Shown in pieces: positions 47,193-56,382 of a DNA stretch of 64,000 bases; position 1 is the first letter of the stretch, and every line of letters begins with the position of its first letter. A model generated the notes under the pieces. That model was not told the origin of the DNA and did not search any database. It saw nothing but the letters and a program-made list of their open reading frames with translations. A program made the position numbers and the translations under genes. Origin of the DNA: Streptococcus mitis (GTDB lineage: Bacteria > Bacillota > Bacilli > Lactobacillales > Streptococcaceae); NCBI RefSeq assembly GCF_946190375.1, contig NZ_CAMIAF010000003.1:1-64000 (forward strand). The letters are read 5' to 3'.

Positions 47193-48008
47193 TTACTTCT
47201 CCACCTTGCGAAAAGCTTTTATACTATGACTATACCACTCTTGCATTTCCTTTGATGGTGGTGTCATATAATCCCCATACATCTGGGTTAAAAAGACATC
47301 ATAATTTTTAGGAATTGGTAACATTCTTCCCTCAAACTCTGTTAAGATTAACTCTTTGAAAGTATTTATTTGGAAAACACCCTTCATTCCCTCTTTATCA
47401 ACTCCAACCATTCCCTCATATTTCGGCTGTTCTACAACACTATTCTTAACTAACTTATCTATTTTCTTATAGAAGTATCTCGGATTGACAAATCTGAGAG
47501 CGTACCAGCTACATAATCTAAGAAAATCTTTTAGTTTGCTGTCACCGTGAACTGCGCGTGATTTTTTGATATAAGCCAGTTGACGAAGAGCCACATACTT
47601 ATAGCTCTTGTCGACAATGCTCAAATCTGTAAAGCGATCAATTGGGAAGACATCGATAAAGAGACTGGTGTCATGGCGCTTGTACTTAACATGGTCTTCG
47701 ATAACAGTAGAAGTGTCCAAAATCGATGCGAAATTATGGAAGTACCAAGAAGAGGTATCGTAGGAAAGAACCTTGTAGCGAGGGTGATTTTCTTCCTCAA
47801 TAATCTTCAATAAGCGCTCATAATCTTCACGATAAAGGGAAATATCAATATCATCGTCCCAGGGAATCATACCTTTGTGGCGGATAGCTCCAAGCATGGT
47901 TCCATAACTTAGAAAATAAGGAATATCATGTTTCTTACAAGTCTCATCAATATAGTCTAGCAGGGCTAGTTGAATTTCTTTAATTTCTTCTTTTTCTAAA
48001 TACTGCAT
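47193..48008 (-). CDS. LicD-family phosphotransferase (1)
   Basis: This encodes 271 residues from the ATG at 48008 (GGAGGA upstream, starting one base after the previous stop); the reading from 48041 lies in the previous gene. The LicD signature is present: YGTMLGAIRHKGMIPWDDDIDISL, with the acidic DDD-I-D cluster near residue 48, then SLFIDVFPIDRF. LicD proteins transfer phosphocholine (or a related group) from a CDP-alcohol to a sugar. It is paired with a second LicD and follows a flippase. Which sugar is modified cannot be read. Confidence 0.9.
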   Translation of the reverse strand: MQYLEKEEIKEIQLALLDYIDETCKKHDIPYFLSYGTMLGAIRHKGMIPWDDDIDISLYREDYERLLKIIEEENHPRYKVLSYDTSSWYFHNFASILDTSTVIEDHVKYKRHDTSLFIDVFPIDRFTDLSIVDKSYKYVALRQLAYIKKSRAVHGDSKLKDFLRLCSWYALRFVNPRYFYKKIDKLVKNSVVEQPKYEGMVGVDKEGMKGVFQINTFKELILTEFEGRMLPIPKNYDVFLTQMYGDYMTPPSKEMQEWYSHSIKAFRKVEK

Positions 48009-48009
48009 C

Positions 48010-48813
48010 CTAATCCTCCAATTTATAAGCGTGAAATTCATGACTGTAGAAGCGTTTTTCTTCTGGTGGTAGGGTCATATAATCTCCATAAAATTGTGTC
48101 AAAATAGTATCAAATTTTTCAGGTGCTGGAAGGCTTAAATTCTCAAATGGGAGATTGATTGTTTTATCAAAGGTACCACTTGGGAAGACTTCCTTTTCCT
48201 TAGATTTAGAAGGGATAAAAGCCATATACTGCCCATTATCACGACTATATTTTTGAATTTCTTTCTCGATTTTATTTGCAAAATAACGAGGAGAAACAGG
48301 TCGAAGGAGCAACCAAAAGGCTGTTCGTATCCAATCTTTTAAAAGGCTATCTTTATAGACAATATTTTTATGTTTGCTGAAAGACAGAAGTTTGAAGCTT
48401 TCCAGCTTATAACAAATATCAATGACCTTAGGATCATCAAAGCGATCCATAGGGAAAATATCGATAAAAACACCAGACTCATAGGTTTTTGTATTCCGAG
48501 TATCAATAATTTTAGTTGTACTGTCTGTTATTTTGATAAAGTTGTTAAAGTAGTTCTTATCTGTTTCTAAGGATAAAAGTTTGTATTTACTTTTTTCCTT
48601 TTGAAAAATGTTCATAAATCGTTGGTAGTCTTCTCGAGGCATGGACAGATCAATATCGTCGTCCCAAGGAATAAAGCCCTGATGTCGAACTGCCCCAATC
48701 AGAGTACCGTAGTTAATAATATAGTTGATATTGTGCTTTTTACAGAGAGTATCAATATAATCCAAAATTTCTAATTCAATCTGTTTGGCATCTTCAATGG
48801 TTAGTTGTTTCAT
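48010..48813 (-). CDS. LicD-family phosphotransferase (2)
   Basis: This encodes 267 residues, similar throughout to the downstream LicD (YGTLIGAVRHQGFIPWDDDIDLSM, then GVFIDIFPMDRF), so the two arose by duplication. In pneumococcus LicD1 and LicD2 act in tandem on two residues of the teichoic acid repeat, next to the flippase TacF; the same flippase-LicD-LicD order is seen here. It begins 9 bases after the flippase stop. Confidence 0.9.
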   Translation of the reverse strand: MKQLTIEDAKQIELEILDYIDTLCKKHNINYIINYGTLIGAVRHQGFIPWDDDIDLSMPREDYQRFMNIFQKEKSKYKLLSLETDKNYFNNFIKITDSTTKIIDTRNTKTYESGVFIDIFPMDRFDDPKVIDICYKLESFKLLSFSKHKNIVYKDSLLKDWIRTAFWLLLRPVSPRYFANKIEKEIQKYSRDNGQYMAFIPSKSKEKEVFPSGTFDKTINLPFENLSLPAPEKFDTILTQFYGDYMTLPPEEKRFYSHEFHAYKLED

Positions 48814-48822
48814 TCTAAACTC

Positions 48823-50310
48823 CTATGATCTTTTGAATTTATTTTTTAAGGCTAGGACATGGTTTAAAAATTCATAGAAAATGCTATCTTTGGTGAAGAC
48901 AAGTAGAGCAATATAAGAGATGGCTGATAGCCAGACAATCAAACCAGTATTAATCAAAAATGGCAAATTAATGACCATATCCACAGGATACAAGAAATTA
49001 ATCAGGAAATAAATTCCTACAAAGGAAAGTGAAAAGAGCGAGTATCGAACAGTATAGCTAAAGATATGTCCTAAGTGGATGAGCTGTTTTCTATGGATGA
49101 AAATGATATAGAAAACAAGCAGAGAGGCCTCTGATAGCATAGTTGTCAGTAAGTAGTATTCAGGAGCCACGATATGGTTGAAAAAGAGGAGACTATTTAA
49201 GCCCAAATTGAGCAATCCTGCAAAGACTGTGTAGACTGTGATTCGTTTTTCATAGCCATTTGTAAAGAGAATTTGGGAACCAAGAATGGTATCCAGTGCC
49301 AGGATGTTCGTACGAAAAGCGAAGAGAGAGGTTAAGATACCGCCTCCGATATATTTTTCACTACCATAAAGCAGGATAGCATTTGGTCCTAAAACCATGA
49401 GTCCGAAACTGAGTGGAATGATAAAGAAGTTAAAGATTCGACTTCCTCTGTTAACCAGAGAAACATAGGCTTCTTTGTCTCCTTTACCCAAATAGTAACT
49501 GAGACGAGGCACACTCACTCCGATAGCTCCTGTTACAACCCCAGCTATAACGGTCACAATTCGTTGAGCCATGGTATAGTAACTAACGTTGACATCAATC
49601 CCTGTTTTAACGAGGAAGAGACGATCCAAAAAAGTGAAGAGCATATTGGCATTTGCAAAGACTAACATGGCTGTTAGAGGGAGAAAGAGCGGTTTAAAAT
49701 CACTTATGTGAATCTTAACAAGCTTAATGTCTCTTTTAATCCAAAAATAACTAATCAGATAGTTAATCAGTGTCGATAAACTCATCACAAGTGTATAGAC
49801 AACAATATCGTGTTCATTTTTGACAAACAGGAAAATAGAGACCAGCATCAAGATACGGATGAAGGCAGTCTTGTAAAAGAGAAAACTGTAATTTTCCAGA
49901 GCTTCATTGACCCACTCGATTGAAAAAATCTGGGCAATGAGCTGAATCCCCATAACAAGGTAGACTTTTTTGACGATTGGATTATCAGTAAAGAAGAGAG
50001 GATAAGCTAGGATATAGACAGCAGTAGTCAAAATTGTACAAGCTATGCACAAATAAAAAAGACTAGAGAAGGTTCTATTCAGATCTTTTTTGTTATCCTT
50101 GACATTACTGATGGCCCGTAAACCGTAGTTATAGACCCCATAAGTCGCAAAGGGCAAGAAAAATGACAAAATAGTGTCAACTGAGTTGAAGTAACCATAG
50201 TCAGTTCGGTCCAAGAGACGCGCGACGTAGGTACCAGTTAAGATGGGAAAAATAATATTCAAGACACGAATTCCCATGTAAGATAGAGCATTTAATTTTA
50301 TACTTTTCAT
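48823..50310 (-). CDS. polysaccharide flippase (Wzx/TacF-like), intact
   Basis: This encodes 495 residues with about 14 membrane segments (MKSIKLNALSYMGIRVLNIIFPILTG start, YGYFNSVDTILSF, YNYGLRAISNV). It belongs to the PST/MATE flippases that carry lipid-linked oligosaccharide repeats across the membrane; TacF, the pneumococcal teichoic acid flippase, is the best-known relative next to licD genes. The frameshifted gene at 36742 is its paralogue. Transcription likely starts from the extended -10 at 50330-50338, and the two licD genes follow. Confidence 0.88.
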   Translation of the reverse strand: MKSIKLNALSYMGIRVLNIIFPILTGTYVARLLDRTDYGYFNSVDTILSFFLPFATYGVYNYGLRAISNVKDNKKDLNRTFSSLFYLCIACTILTTAVYILAYPLFFTDNPIVKKVYLVMGIQLIAQIFSIEWVNEALENYSFLFYKTAFIRILMLVSIFLFVKNEHDIVVYTLVMSLSTLINYLISYFWIKRDIKLVKIHISDFKPLFLPLTAMLVFANANMLFTFLDRLFLVKTGIDVNVSYYTMAQRIVTVIAGVVTGAIGVSVPRLSYYLGKGDKEAYVSLVNRGSRIFNFFIIPLSFGLMVLGPNAILLYGSEKYIGGGILTSLFAFRTNILALDTILGSQILFTNGYEKRITVYTVFAGLLNLGLNSLLFFNHIVAPEYYLLTTMLSEASLLVFYIIFIHRKQLIHLGHIFSYTVRYSLFSLSFVGIYFLINFLYPVDMVINLPFLINTGLIVWLSAISYIALLVFTKDSIFYEFLNHVLALKNKFKRS

Positions 50311-50329
50311 TCAATTTACCTCGTTTTTC

Positions 50330-50338
50330 ATTATATCA
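50330..50338 (-). promoter_or_regulatory. extended -10 promoter of the flippase-licD-licD operon
   Basis: TGATATAAT on the minus strand (complement of 50330-50338), 19 bases before the flippase ATG. The -35 region is weak. It has the same form as the promoter of the broken flippase at 36696. Confidence 0.75.
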
Positions 50339-50411
50339 TAAAGTTAGTTAAAATAACTCTTTTATTTTCAACAACTAGTCTTTAATTATTTTAAAAAATT
50401 TTTAGGAACTC

Positions 50412-50456
50412 AAATCCTCAAAAATTTAAGATTAAAAACTAACTTTTTGAGGATTT
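50412..50456. repeat. perfect 13-base inverted repeat
   Basis: AAATCCTCAAAAA (50412-50424) and TTTTTGAGGATTT (50444-50456) are exact complements with 19 bases between. Neither strand has the T-tail of a typical terminator directly at the outer edge, so it may be a small inverted-repeat element or a folded RNA. It lies in a gene-free stretch, 50339-50818. Confidence 0.55.
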
Positions 50457-50709
50457 CAAATAAAATTTATTGAACTTTAACCAAGGACAAATATATCGTT
50501 AAAAAAGCAAAAACTCCAATTGGGATTGAAAATACAAAAATTATTAAGTCTTAATTATTTAGTTACAGTACGATAATTATAATAAGATTGAAAGTTTATG
50601 ATTTATATCTTTCATAGAAGTCTTTTCAATTAACTTTTAAGTAATCTTTGAATTGAGAATCTAACGGATTTGTTGATATTCTTTACTAGAGGACTATCCG
50701 TGACTACCA

Positions 50710-50772
50710 TCTTCTAACAAGACAACAAAATAGACTCCATAATATCTATCACTACAAATATTATGGAGCCTC
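50710..50772 (-). mobile_element. IS1167 left-end remnant, now a likely terminator
   Basis: On the minus strand, GATATTATGGAGTCTATTTTGTT (complement of about 50722-50745) matches the IS1167 left end at 38250-38274 with one difference. It is preceded by the other half of a perfect 11-base inverted repeat (50735-50745 with 50758-50768). The hairpin followed by TCTATTTTG sits 51 bases after the Wzz-like gene, so it can end that transcript. No transposase sequence remains. Confidence 0.6.
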
Positions 50773-50818
50773 AAAATCGACTCTTCGCCAACTTTAAAGA
50801 CACAATGTATCAGGATGC

Positions 50819-51853
50819 TTATAATTTAAAGGTTGCTACACCGAGGATAGAACGATTTAAGTTTCGAAGAATTTGAAGACTTTGTTCAAATTTCTTATAA
50901 CGAGTCACTCCGTATTCTTCAACAAGAAGGACTGTATCTCTTTCTAAAAGAGATGGTACATCTTGTAAATCTACAAAATGCATTCCTTTCAAAGTCTCTT
51001 GATTTTGTTTTAATTTATCTAGAATAGCTTTATTTGAGCTAACAATAGTCAATTCTTGTCCAGCATTTTTGTATGATAGAATATCTGCTAGATTAGCAAT
51101 TGTTGTAATCTCTGTTACAAAATCAATTTGATACTGAGAAAAATCACCTGCTCTATTGATTGTTGGATTAAAGAGATAAATCAATACATTTCCCATCACA
51201 AGCAAAATCACACAGACTACTCCAATAACAGCTAAACGAAGAATCAAATTCTTGACGTTTAATCCAAGCGCTGTCTCACCATTTGCATTCAATTCTTTAG
51301 AATTGATGGTTTCCAATTTTTCAATTTTTACATTTGCATAAGTGTGTTTAAATTTCTCAATCAATCCATCAATTTTTCGCTCCAACAAGTCATTAGCATC
51401 TTTACTTGGTGTCAAAATTTTCACACCAACCCCTGCATCGTCAATCATATAATAGACGGTCAATTTTTTCCACCAATAGTCGCTTGTAGAATTTTTCAAG
51501 GCTGACTCTGTCGTATCCAATTCACTGGCAATTTTTTTCAACTCACTCGGTTCTACATCATTGAAAAGATAAGCTCCATTTAAATTCCCTTCAATTAATT
51601 TCCCATAGAAATCACTATACCCACCAATTTGATGATTCAAAATCGTTTTGGCTGAATCTTCCGGAGGTGTAATTTTATAGCTGATATAAGTTGAATAACT
51701 TGTTGTGTCTTTGACAGTATTTTTATTCTTAACTGCTTTAATTGTAAATGGTACAGCAATGATAGCAAATAAAGCGATAAGAGCTAGAATATTTGCTTTT
51801 CGTTTTTTGTATAGATTTGCAAACAAATCAGCTACTGAATAATGTTCAAACAT
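50819..51853 (-). CDS. Wzz/CpsC-like chain-length protein
   Basis: This encodes 344 residues with membrane segments at about 20-40 and 207-230 and a large extracellular loop between them. This is the layout of polysaccharide co-polymerases (Wzz/CpsC type), which set polymer chain length with a Wzy polymerase. The C-terminal 110 residues are cytoplasmic and look like a degenerate nucleotide-binding (CpsD-like) fold without a Walker A motif. The gene overlaps the Wzy-like gene by 8 bases. Confidence 0.72.
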   Translation of the reverse strand: MFEHYSVADLFANLYKKRKANILALIALFAIIAVPFTIKAVKNKNTVKDTTSYSTYISYKITPPEDSAKTILNHQIGGYSDFYGKLIEGNLNGAYLFNDVEPSELKKIASELDTTESALKNSTSDYWWKKLTVYYMIDDAGVGVKILTPSKDANDLLERKIDGLIEKFKHTYANVKIEKLETINSKELNANGETALGLNVKNLILRLAVIGVVCVILLVMGNVLIYLFNPTINRAGDFSQYQIDFVTEITTIANLADILSYKNAGQELTIVSSNKAILDKLKQNQETLKGMHFVDLQDVPSLLERDTVLLVEEYGVTRYKKFEQSLQILRNLNRSILGVATFKL

Positions 51854-53315
51854 GATTTTTTTCTCCTTTGTTTAGTAGATACTGGTTTTCCTTTGTAAGC
51901 ATTTTCGCTACGAATATAATCACAAGAACAATTCCCCAGAATTGCATTGTAAATAAATTGAAGAAACTTTCTGAAAAGCTACTTCTTGGCATAAAGAATA
52001 GATTATTCAAGATGAGTAGGGACAAGGCAAATAGGATTGTTCTAGAGCGATAGGCTACTTGCAACATGGCTATGAATAACATACCTAGCAAGAGACTAAG
52101 TAGAAAGACTCCTATCATACCATAGTCTGTATACAACTCCATGATATAACTACTTCCGATACCATGTCCTTTCAAATATTCCTTGTTCAAAACAAGATAG
52201 GATAGATTGTGGGCATAACTATTACTATCAATTGCTAGCTCCACACTATTGGTTGTATGCTCAAAGGCTTTTCCTCCGAAAATTGACCCCAAACTCCCCC
52301 TTGCAAAATAATCAAGGACAGGACCAAAAGTAAAATTACGGAAATCTCGGTAAGGGAGGCTACTGTTAAATAGAAAACCTCGAGCCAAGACACCAAAACT
52401 AGTCCCTTGTTTATAGATAAAGTCAAGTAAGATATCCCAGAAACCTGTATGGGAAACTTGGACATTATCCCGTACATAATTGAGTACTCCCATCGCTAAC
52501 ATGAGAATAGGAGATCCTACAAAAATCGCTAACTTTTCTTTAAATCCAATCCATTTTCCTTTTTCGGTTTGCTCCCGCATAAAGTAATAAACAAAAGCAA
52601 ATAAAATACTTAAAATAAAAGGATTTCGCGTCCCAATTGCCAAATGAATAGTATTAGCTGCAATAAAGGAGACAAGCACTGCTGTGGCCTGCCATTTCTT
52701 TGGTTTGGTTGCCAGATACATACACATTGCGTAGACCGTAAAGGTAGACAAAATGTAGGTAAAATAAGGCAGTTTACTTTCAAAATTTGCATAGTAGGCA
52801 TAGTAGGAAGTCTGCAAGCGATACAGGAGTCGTTCAAATAATCTAATGAAATAGAAAGGATAGGTTAGAAGAAAAACTCCTAGTGATACAAAGCGTAACC
52901 GCTTGATATAAAGCTCTTTTAGAGAATTTCCTATATTTGGTACTTTTATTTTCTTCCTAGCTATGAAGTAACGAGCCAGGACGCCTCCTATGGTCAAGCC
53001 CAGAATCGAAACCATGACAACTATAAAGGCAAAACGATAGGCTATGGGATGATAGGTATCCAAAGCGCCATCTCTAAAATAATCAATGGTCGGCCTTGAT
53101 ACCAGAAATACAAAAATAGTTAAAAAGAAAATAAAATGGATTAAGTAATACTTGATATCATTCCAACAAGCAATTAAGCTACTAACCAACAAGAACAATA
53201 AAGTAGAAAGTAAGCTAACATTATTATTATTAAACAGATACACAATTCCACTTACTAGCGTCAAGGCATAACTGACTATGGTCAAACTAAATAATAATCG
53301 TTTTCCATCAATCAC
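51846..53315 (-). CDS. oligosaccharide repeat polymerase (Wzy-like)
   Basis: This encodes 489 residues with about 12 membrane segments and a long external loop containing RGSLGSIFGGKAFEHTTNSV (~350). Polytopic proteins of this size next to a Wzz-like protein, a flippase and glycosyltransferases are Wzy polymerases, which join lipid-linked repeat units. Wzy proteins share little sequence, so the call rests on topology and context. It follows the family-2 glycosyltransferase gene by 15 bases. Confidence 0.75.
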   Translation of the reverse strand: MIDGKRLLFSLTIVSYALTLVSGIVYLFNNNNVSLLSTLLFLLVSSLIACWNDIKYYLIHFIFFLTIFVFLVSRPTIDYFRDGALDTYHPIAYRFAFIVVMVSILGLTIGGVLARYFIARKKIKVPNIGNSLKELYIKRLRFVSLGVFLLTYPFYFIRLFERLLYRLQTSYYAYYANFESKLPYFTYILSTFTVYAMCMYLATKPKKWQATAVLVSFIAANTIHLAIGTRNPFILSILFAFVYYFMREQTEKGKWIGFKEKLAIFVGSPILMLAMGVLNYVRDNVQVSHTGFWDILLDFIYKQGTSFGVLARGFLFNSSLPYRDFRNFTFGPVLDYFARGSLGSIFGGKAFEHTTNSVELAIDSNSYAHNLSYLVLNKEYLKGHGIGSSYIMELYTDYGMIGVFLLSLLLGMLFIAMLQVAYRSRTILFALSLLILNNLFFMPRSSFSESFFNLFTMQFWGIVLVIIFVAKMLTKENQYLLNKGEKNHV

Positions 53316-53330
53316 TTGCTCACCCCCGTT

Positions 53331-54317
53331 CTAATGTAATTTTTTAGATTTTTCAATATTTTTCAGTAATAAGAATCGGTATAAGGAAATATTTATGAAT
53401 AGAGCCAAAGCACTAATTCTTCTCCCCTTACGGAAAATTGGATTCCTAGCAATAGTAAAGGCATGGCCTTTTAAAAAACGATGAATCTGAGAATAGGCTT
53501 CAAATTGTTTATACTGATCATCTAGTAACATCTTATCTAGAATAAAGAAATGGGCATAGGCCAATCTGAAAAAAGCAACCTCTTTCAAGTCAGGATAGTT
53601 TTTCACAACTTCATTGTAAAACTTTTGATAGATATCAATATAGGCTAAATCCTTCTCTGCATAGGGTTTAGTCGTAATACTATCCCCTCTATGGAAATAG
53701 TAATAATAGGGTTTGGTATTAACAACGTACTTCTTAGCCAACTTGACTAAATCAAAATGATAATAAGCATCTTCATAAATCAATCCCTTTGGAAAGGATA
53801 GGGCAGTTGCAATCTCTCTCTTGATTAGCTTATTGCAGATTGTTCCAGGTATTTTTTCACCTATGAGGTATTCCTTTAGAAATGTTTGAGAATCACAGAC
53901 AAAATACTCATCCTGATTGGCTGATTGTGGGCTTTCATCATTAGCATAGACATTCATGACACCACAGCTCGAAACATCCGCATCTTCTTGAACTAATTGC
54001 TCATATAAGCTCTGAATCATTTCTGGATGGATATAATCATCTGAATCAATAAAAATCAGATAATCTCCGTGAGCCTGCTTCATTCCATCGTTTCGTGCTT
54101 GCGACAAACCTTCATTCTTTTTATGAAGTACTGACACCCTATCATCTTGTTCAGCGATTGAATCACATAAGCGACCACTTTCATCCGTTGCTCCATCATC
54201 AACAAGAATGATTTCCAGATTCTGATAGGTCTGCTTCTGAATGGAAGCTATCGATTTTTCTAGGTACTGCGCCACATTATAGACTGGCACAATGACACTA
54301 ATTAATGCAGTTTCCAT
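53331..54317 (-). CDS. family 2 glycosyltransferase
   Basis: This encodes 328 residues. The GT-A fold start is clear: ISVIVPVYNVAQYLEKSI, VDDGATDES and FIDSDDYI (the DxD metal site near residue 92). It adds a sugar from a nucleotide donor to a lipid-linked acceptor on the cytoplasmic face. It begins one base after the stop of the second glycosyltransferase gene upstream (54319) and lies just ahead of the Wzy-like gene. The sugar is not known. Confidence 0.9.
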   Translation of the reverse strand: METALISVIVPVYNVAQYLEKSIASIQKQTYQNLEIILVDDGATDESGRLCDSIAEQDDRVSVLHKKNEGLSQARNDGMKQAHGDYLIFIDSDDYIHPEMIQSLYEQLVQEDADVSSCGVMNVYANDESPQSANQDEYFVCDSQTFLKEYLIGEKIPGTICNKLIKREIATALSFPKGLIYEDAYYHFDLVKLAKKYVVNTKPYYYYFHRGDSITTKPYAEKDLAYIDIYQKFYNEVVKNYPDLKEVAFFRLAYAHFFILDKMLLDDQYKQFEAYSQIHRFLKGHAFTIARNPIFRKGRRISALALFINISLYRFLLLKNIEKSKKLH

Positions 54318-54318
54318 G

Positions 54319-55422
54319 CTACTCCTCTAATAGTTTTTCTACTTGTTCGATTTGTTTGGCAATTGTAAATTGTTGAATGAATTGGCTAGCCTCATTGACA
54401 TCGAAGTTTGAGGCAGAGGTCATGTAGTTCGTAATTGCCTGAGCTGCCTCTTGATTGCTCTCAATGATTTGTCCAAATCTTCCTTCTTGTGATAGTTCCT
54501 CAGCCCCTCCAACATCCGTAGAGACAAAAGGGATTCCAAGGCTCAAGGCTTCCACATACACTCCAGGAAAACCTTCTTGTTTAGACATAGACAAGAGAAC
54601 TTTCATCCGAGACAAATACTGGTATGGATTTTTTTGATAACCAAGGAAATGTACATAGTCCTCAAGCCCATACTCTTTGACGCGTTTTTTCAGTTCCTCT
54701 TCCATATCCCCAGCCCCGATAAAATAGAGATGATAGTTTTTTCCCTCTTGGTGTAATAATCGTATCACTTCCACTACACGGTCAGAACCCTTATTTTCCT
54801 CAATCCGTCCGATAGTACAGATACTTTGAGGCGCAATCTCGATATCGATCCTCTCTTGAGATTTTTCTAGAATACTCTGAAAATCATAACCATTGTAGAC
54901 TGTCCGTAATTTCGAAGCATAATCTGGATAAACTTCCTTGATAGAATGACTGGTCTTTTTTGAAATTCCTACAATGGTATCCGCAGCATCCAACTGGCGT
55001 CTATGTGATTCTCTTTTGGAGGTATCCTTAAGAAATTCTTCGATACTTCCATGAATCCAAGAGATTTTCTTGACTTCTTTTCTTTTAGAGAACAAAAGCG
55101 GAGGATTCATAATGGTAAAAGAAACTTCAACATCATAGTCATCTTTTACAAGCAAGCGACGTGTCAATCTTGGAAAATAAATTCTCATTCTCCACAAAAG
55201 AGCTCGAATCCATCTGGCTTGGCGATAATCCTGAAGGGATTTTAAAATGCCTACATGCTTGGGAACAGATTCGTATCCCTTATCAAAATGTTCCATTTCA
55301 AGAATATCAATATCATACTTTTCTGGATCTAGATTTGAAACAATTGTCGACAGAATCTTCTCTGCGCCACCCCCGAGAGAAAAAGACCACATAAAAAATA
55401 AGATTTTTTTCTTAGCCACCAT
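54319..55422 (-). CDS. GT4-type glycosyltransferase
   Basis: This encodes 367 residues from the ATG at 55422 (GGGAG upstream); the open frame to 55476 runs into licD3. The GT-B features are MWSFSLGGGAEKILSTIV at the start and, in the C-terminal domain, GRIEENKGSDRVVEVIRLL, SMSKQEGFPGVYVEALSLGIPFVSTDVGGAEE, the donor-binding E-x7-E pattern. It overlaps the LicD3 gene by 11 bases. It likely builds the repeat unit modified by LicD3; its donor sugar is unknown. Confidence 0.9.
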   Translation of the reverse strand: MVAKKKILFFMWSFSLGGGAEKILSTIVSNLDPEKYDIDILEMEHFDKGYESVPKHVGILKSLQDYRQARWIRALLWRMRIYFPRLTRRLLVKDDYDVEVSFTIMNPPLLFSKRKEVKKISWIHGSIEEFLKDTSKRESHRRQLDAADTIVGISKKTSHSIKEVYPDYASKLRTVYNGYDFQSILEKSQERIDIEIAPQSICTIGRIEENKGSDRVVEVIRLLHQEGKNYHLYFIGAGDMEEELKKRVKEYGLEDYVHFLGYQKNPYQYLSRMKVLLSMSKQEGFPGVYVEALSLGIPFVSTDVGGAEELSQEGRFGQIIESNQEAAQAITNYMTSASNFDVNEASQFIQQFTIAKQIEQVEKLLEE

Positions 55423-56257
55423 ATTCTCCCTTGTATTCTGTATAAGACTTATCCATATCAGCGATGACAGCATCATGATGCGGTAGCTGCTTGTCTACTG
55501 GCGGAGGAGTCATATAATCCCCAAAAGCAGTACTGAGATAGGCATCATAGCCAACTGGAATAGGCATCTCTGTTCCTTCAAATGGCAAGAAAAGATTGTC
55601 TTCAAAAGATGTGATTGGGTACTTGTTTCTCATGTAGCCAGGACCTGAGCATAATTCTGTGATGCCATCGCTCTCAACCAGACTATACTTGGTCATTTCT
55701 TTCTCAGCTTTTTTCCAAATGCGATAACGGAGAGATTTTGGAGTCACACCCAGTAAAATACGACTTCCCCATTTCATAAGTGCGCCATGCTTTTCTGGAA
55801 TAGTCTGTGCACAAAAGAGTGAATAAATCAAGGCCCAGCGAACCTGTTTCTTCCGCTCAGCTGGATTTTTCGGATAATAATCCAAAGGCAAGACATCCAA
55901 GGCTAATCCATGTGGCAAATCCAAATCCTGCTGGTAAGGTTTGATACAGGTGGTTTCCTTGTCACGGATGGTAATAAAAAGATTGCGGTCTACAAAATCC
56001 TTGTTACTCTTTGACAAGAAATAACGTTCATCTGCATAACGAGGCCATAATTCTGCTAATTTCTCATAATCTTTACGAGGCATAAAAAAGTCTAGGTCGT
56101 CATCCCAAGGAATAAAACCCTTGTTTCGAAGGGTACCAATAGCACCTCCTCCACAGAGATAACAAAGTAAATCATGTTCCTTGCAAAAGGCAACAAAATA
56201 TTCAGCCATCTCCAGACTACGGGCCTGAATTGCTTTTAAATCAGTCATATTATTCAT
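55412..56257 (-). CDS. licD3: LicD3-type phosphotransferase
   Basis: This encodes 281 residues; ATGs at 56257 and 56248 are both possible. The LicD signature is present: CGGGAIGTLRNKGFIPWDDDLDFFM, then HGLALDVLPLDYYPKN. It is clearly diverged from the other two LicD proteins of this window. In pneumococcus the corresponding gene next to the LCP gene and pheA (lic3 region) is called licD3; its acceptor has not been established. The gene starts the GT-GT-Wzy-Wzz operon. Confidence 0.88.
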   Translation of the reverse strand: MNNMTDLKAIQARSLEMAEYFVAFCKEHDLLCYLCGGGAIGTLRNKGFIPWDDDLDFFMPRKDYEKLAELWPRYADERYFLSKSNKDFVDRNLFITIRDKETTCIKPYQQDLDLPHGLALDVLPLDYYPKNPAERKKQVRWALIYSLFCAQTIPEKHGALMKWGSRILLGVTPKSLRYRIWKKAEKEMTKYSLVESDGITELCSGPGYMRNKYPITSFEDNLFLPFEGTEMPIPVGYDAYLSTAFGDYMTPPPVDKQLPHHDAVIADMDKSYTEYKGEYGG

Positions 56258-56322
56258 TATTCTTTCTATCGTATCGTTTCATTATACCACAAATAGGGGG
56301 TAAAAATCTATTGCAGGCTGTA

Positions 56323-56372
56323 AAAAATCAAAGCCTGACTGCTAGATAAATAGCTATCAAACTTTGATTTTT
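56323..56372. terminator. terminator between the LCP gene and licD3
   Basis: AAAAATCAAAG (56323-56333) and CTTTGATTTTT (56362-56372) pair perfectly around an inner hairpin (GCTA/TAGC). A T-rich tail on either side lets it act both ways. It ends the aromatic operon after the LCP gene. Confidence 0.8.
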
Positions 56373-56382
56373 CTGTCTTATC

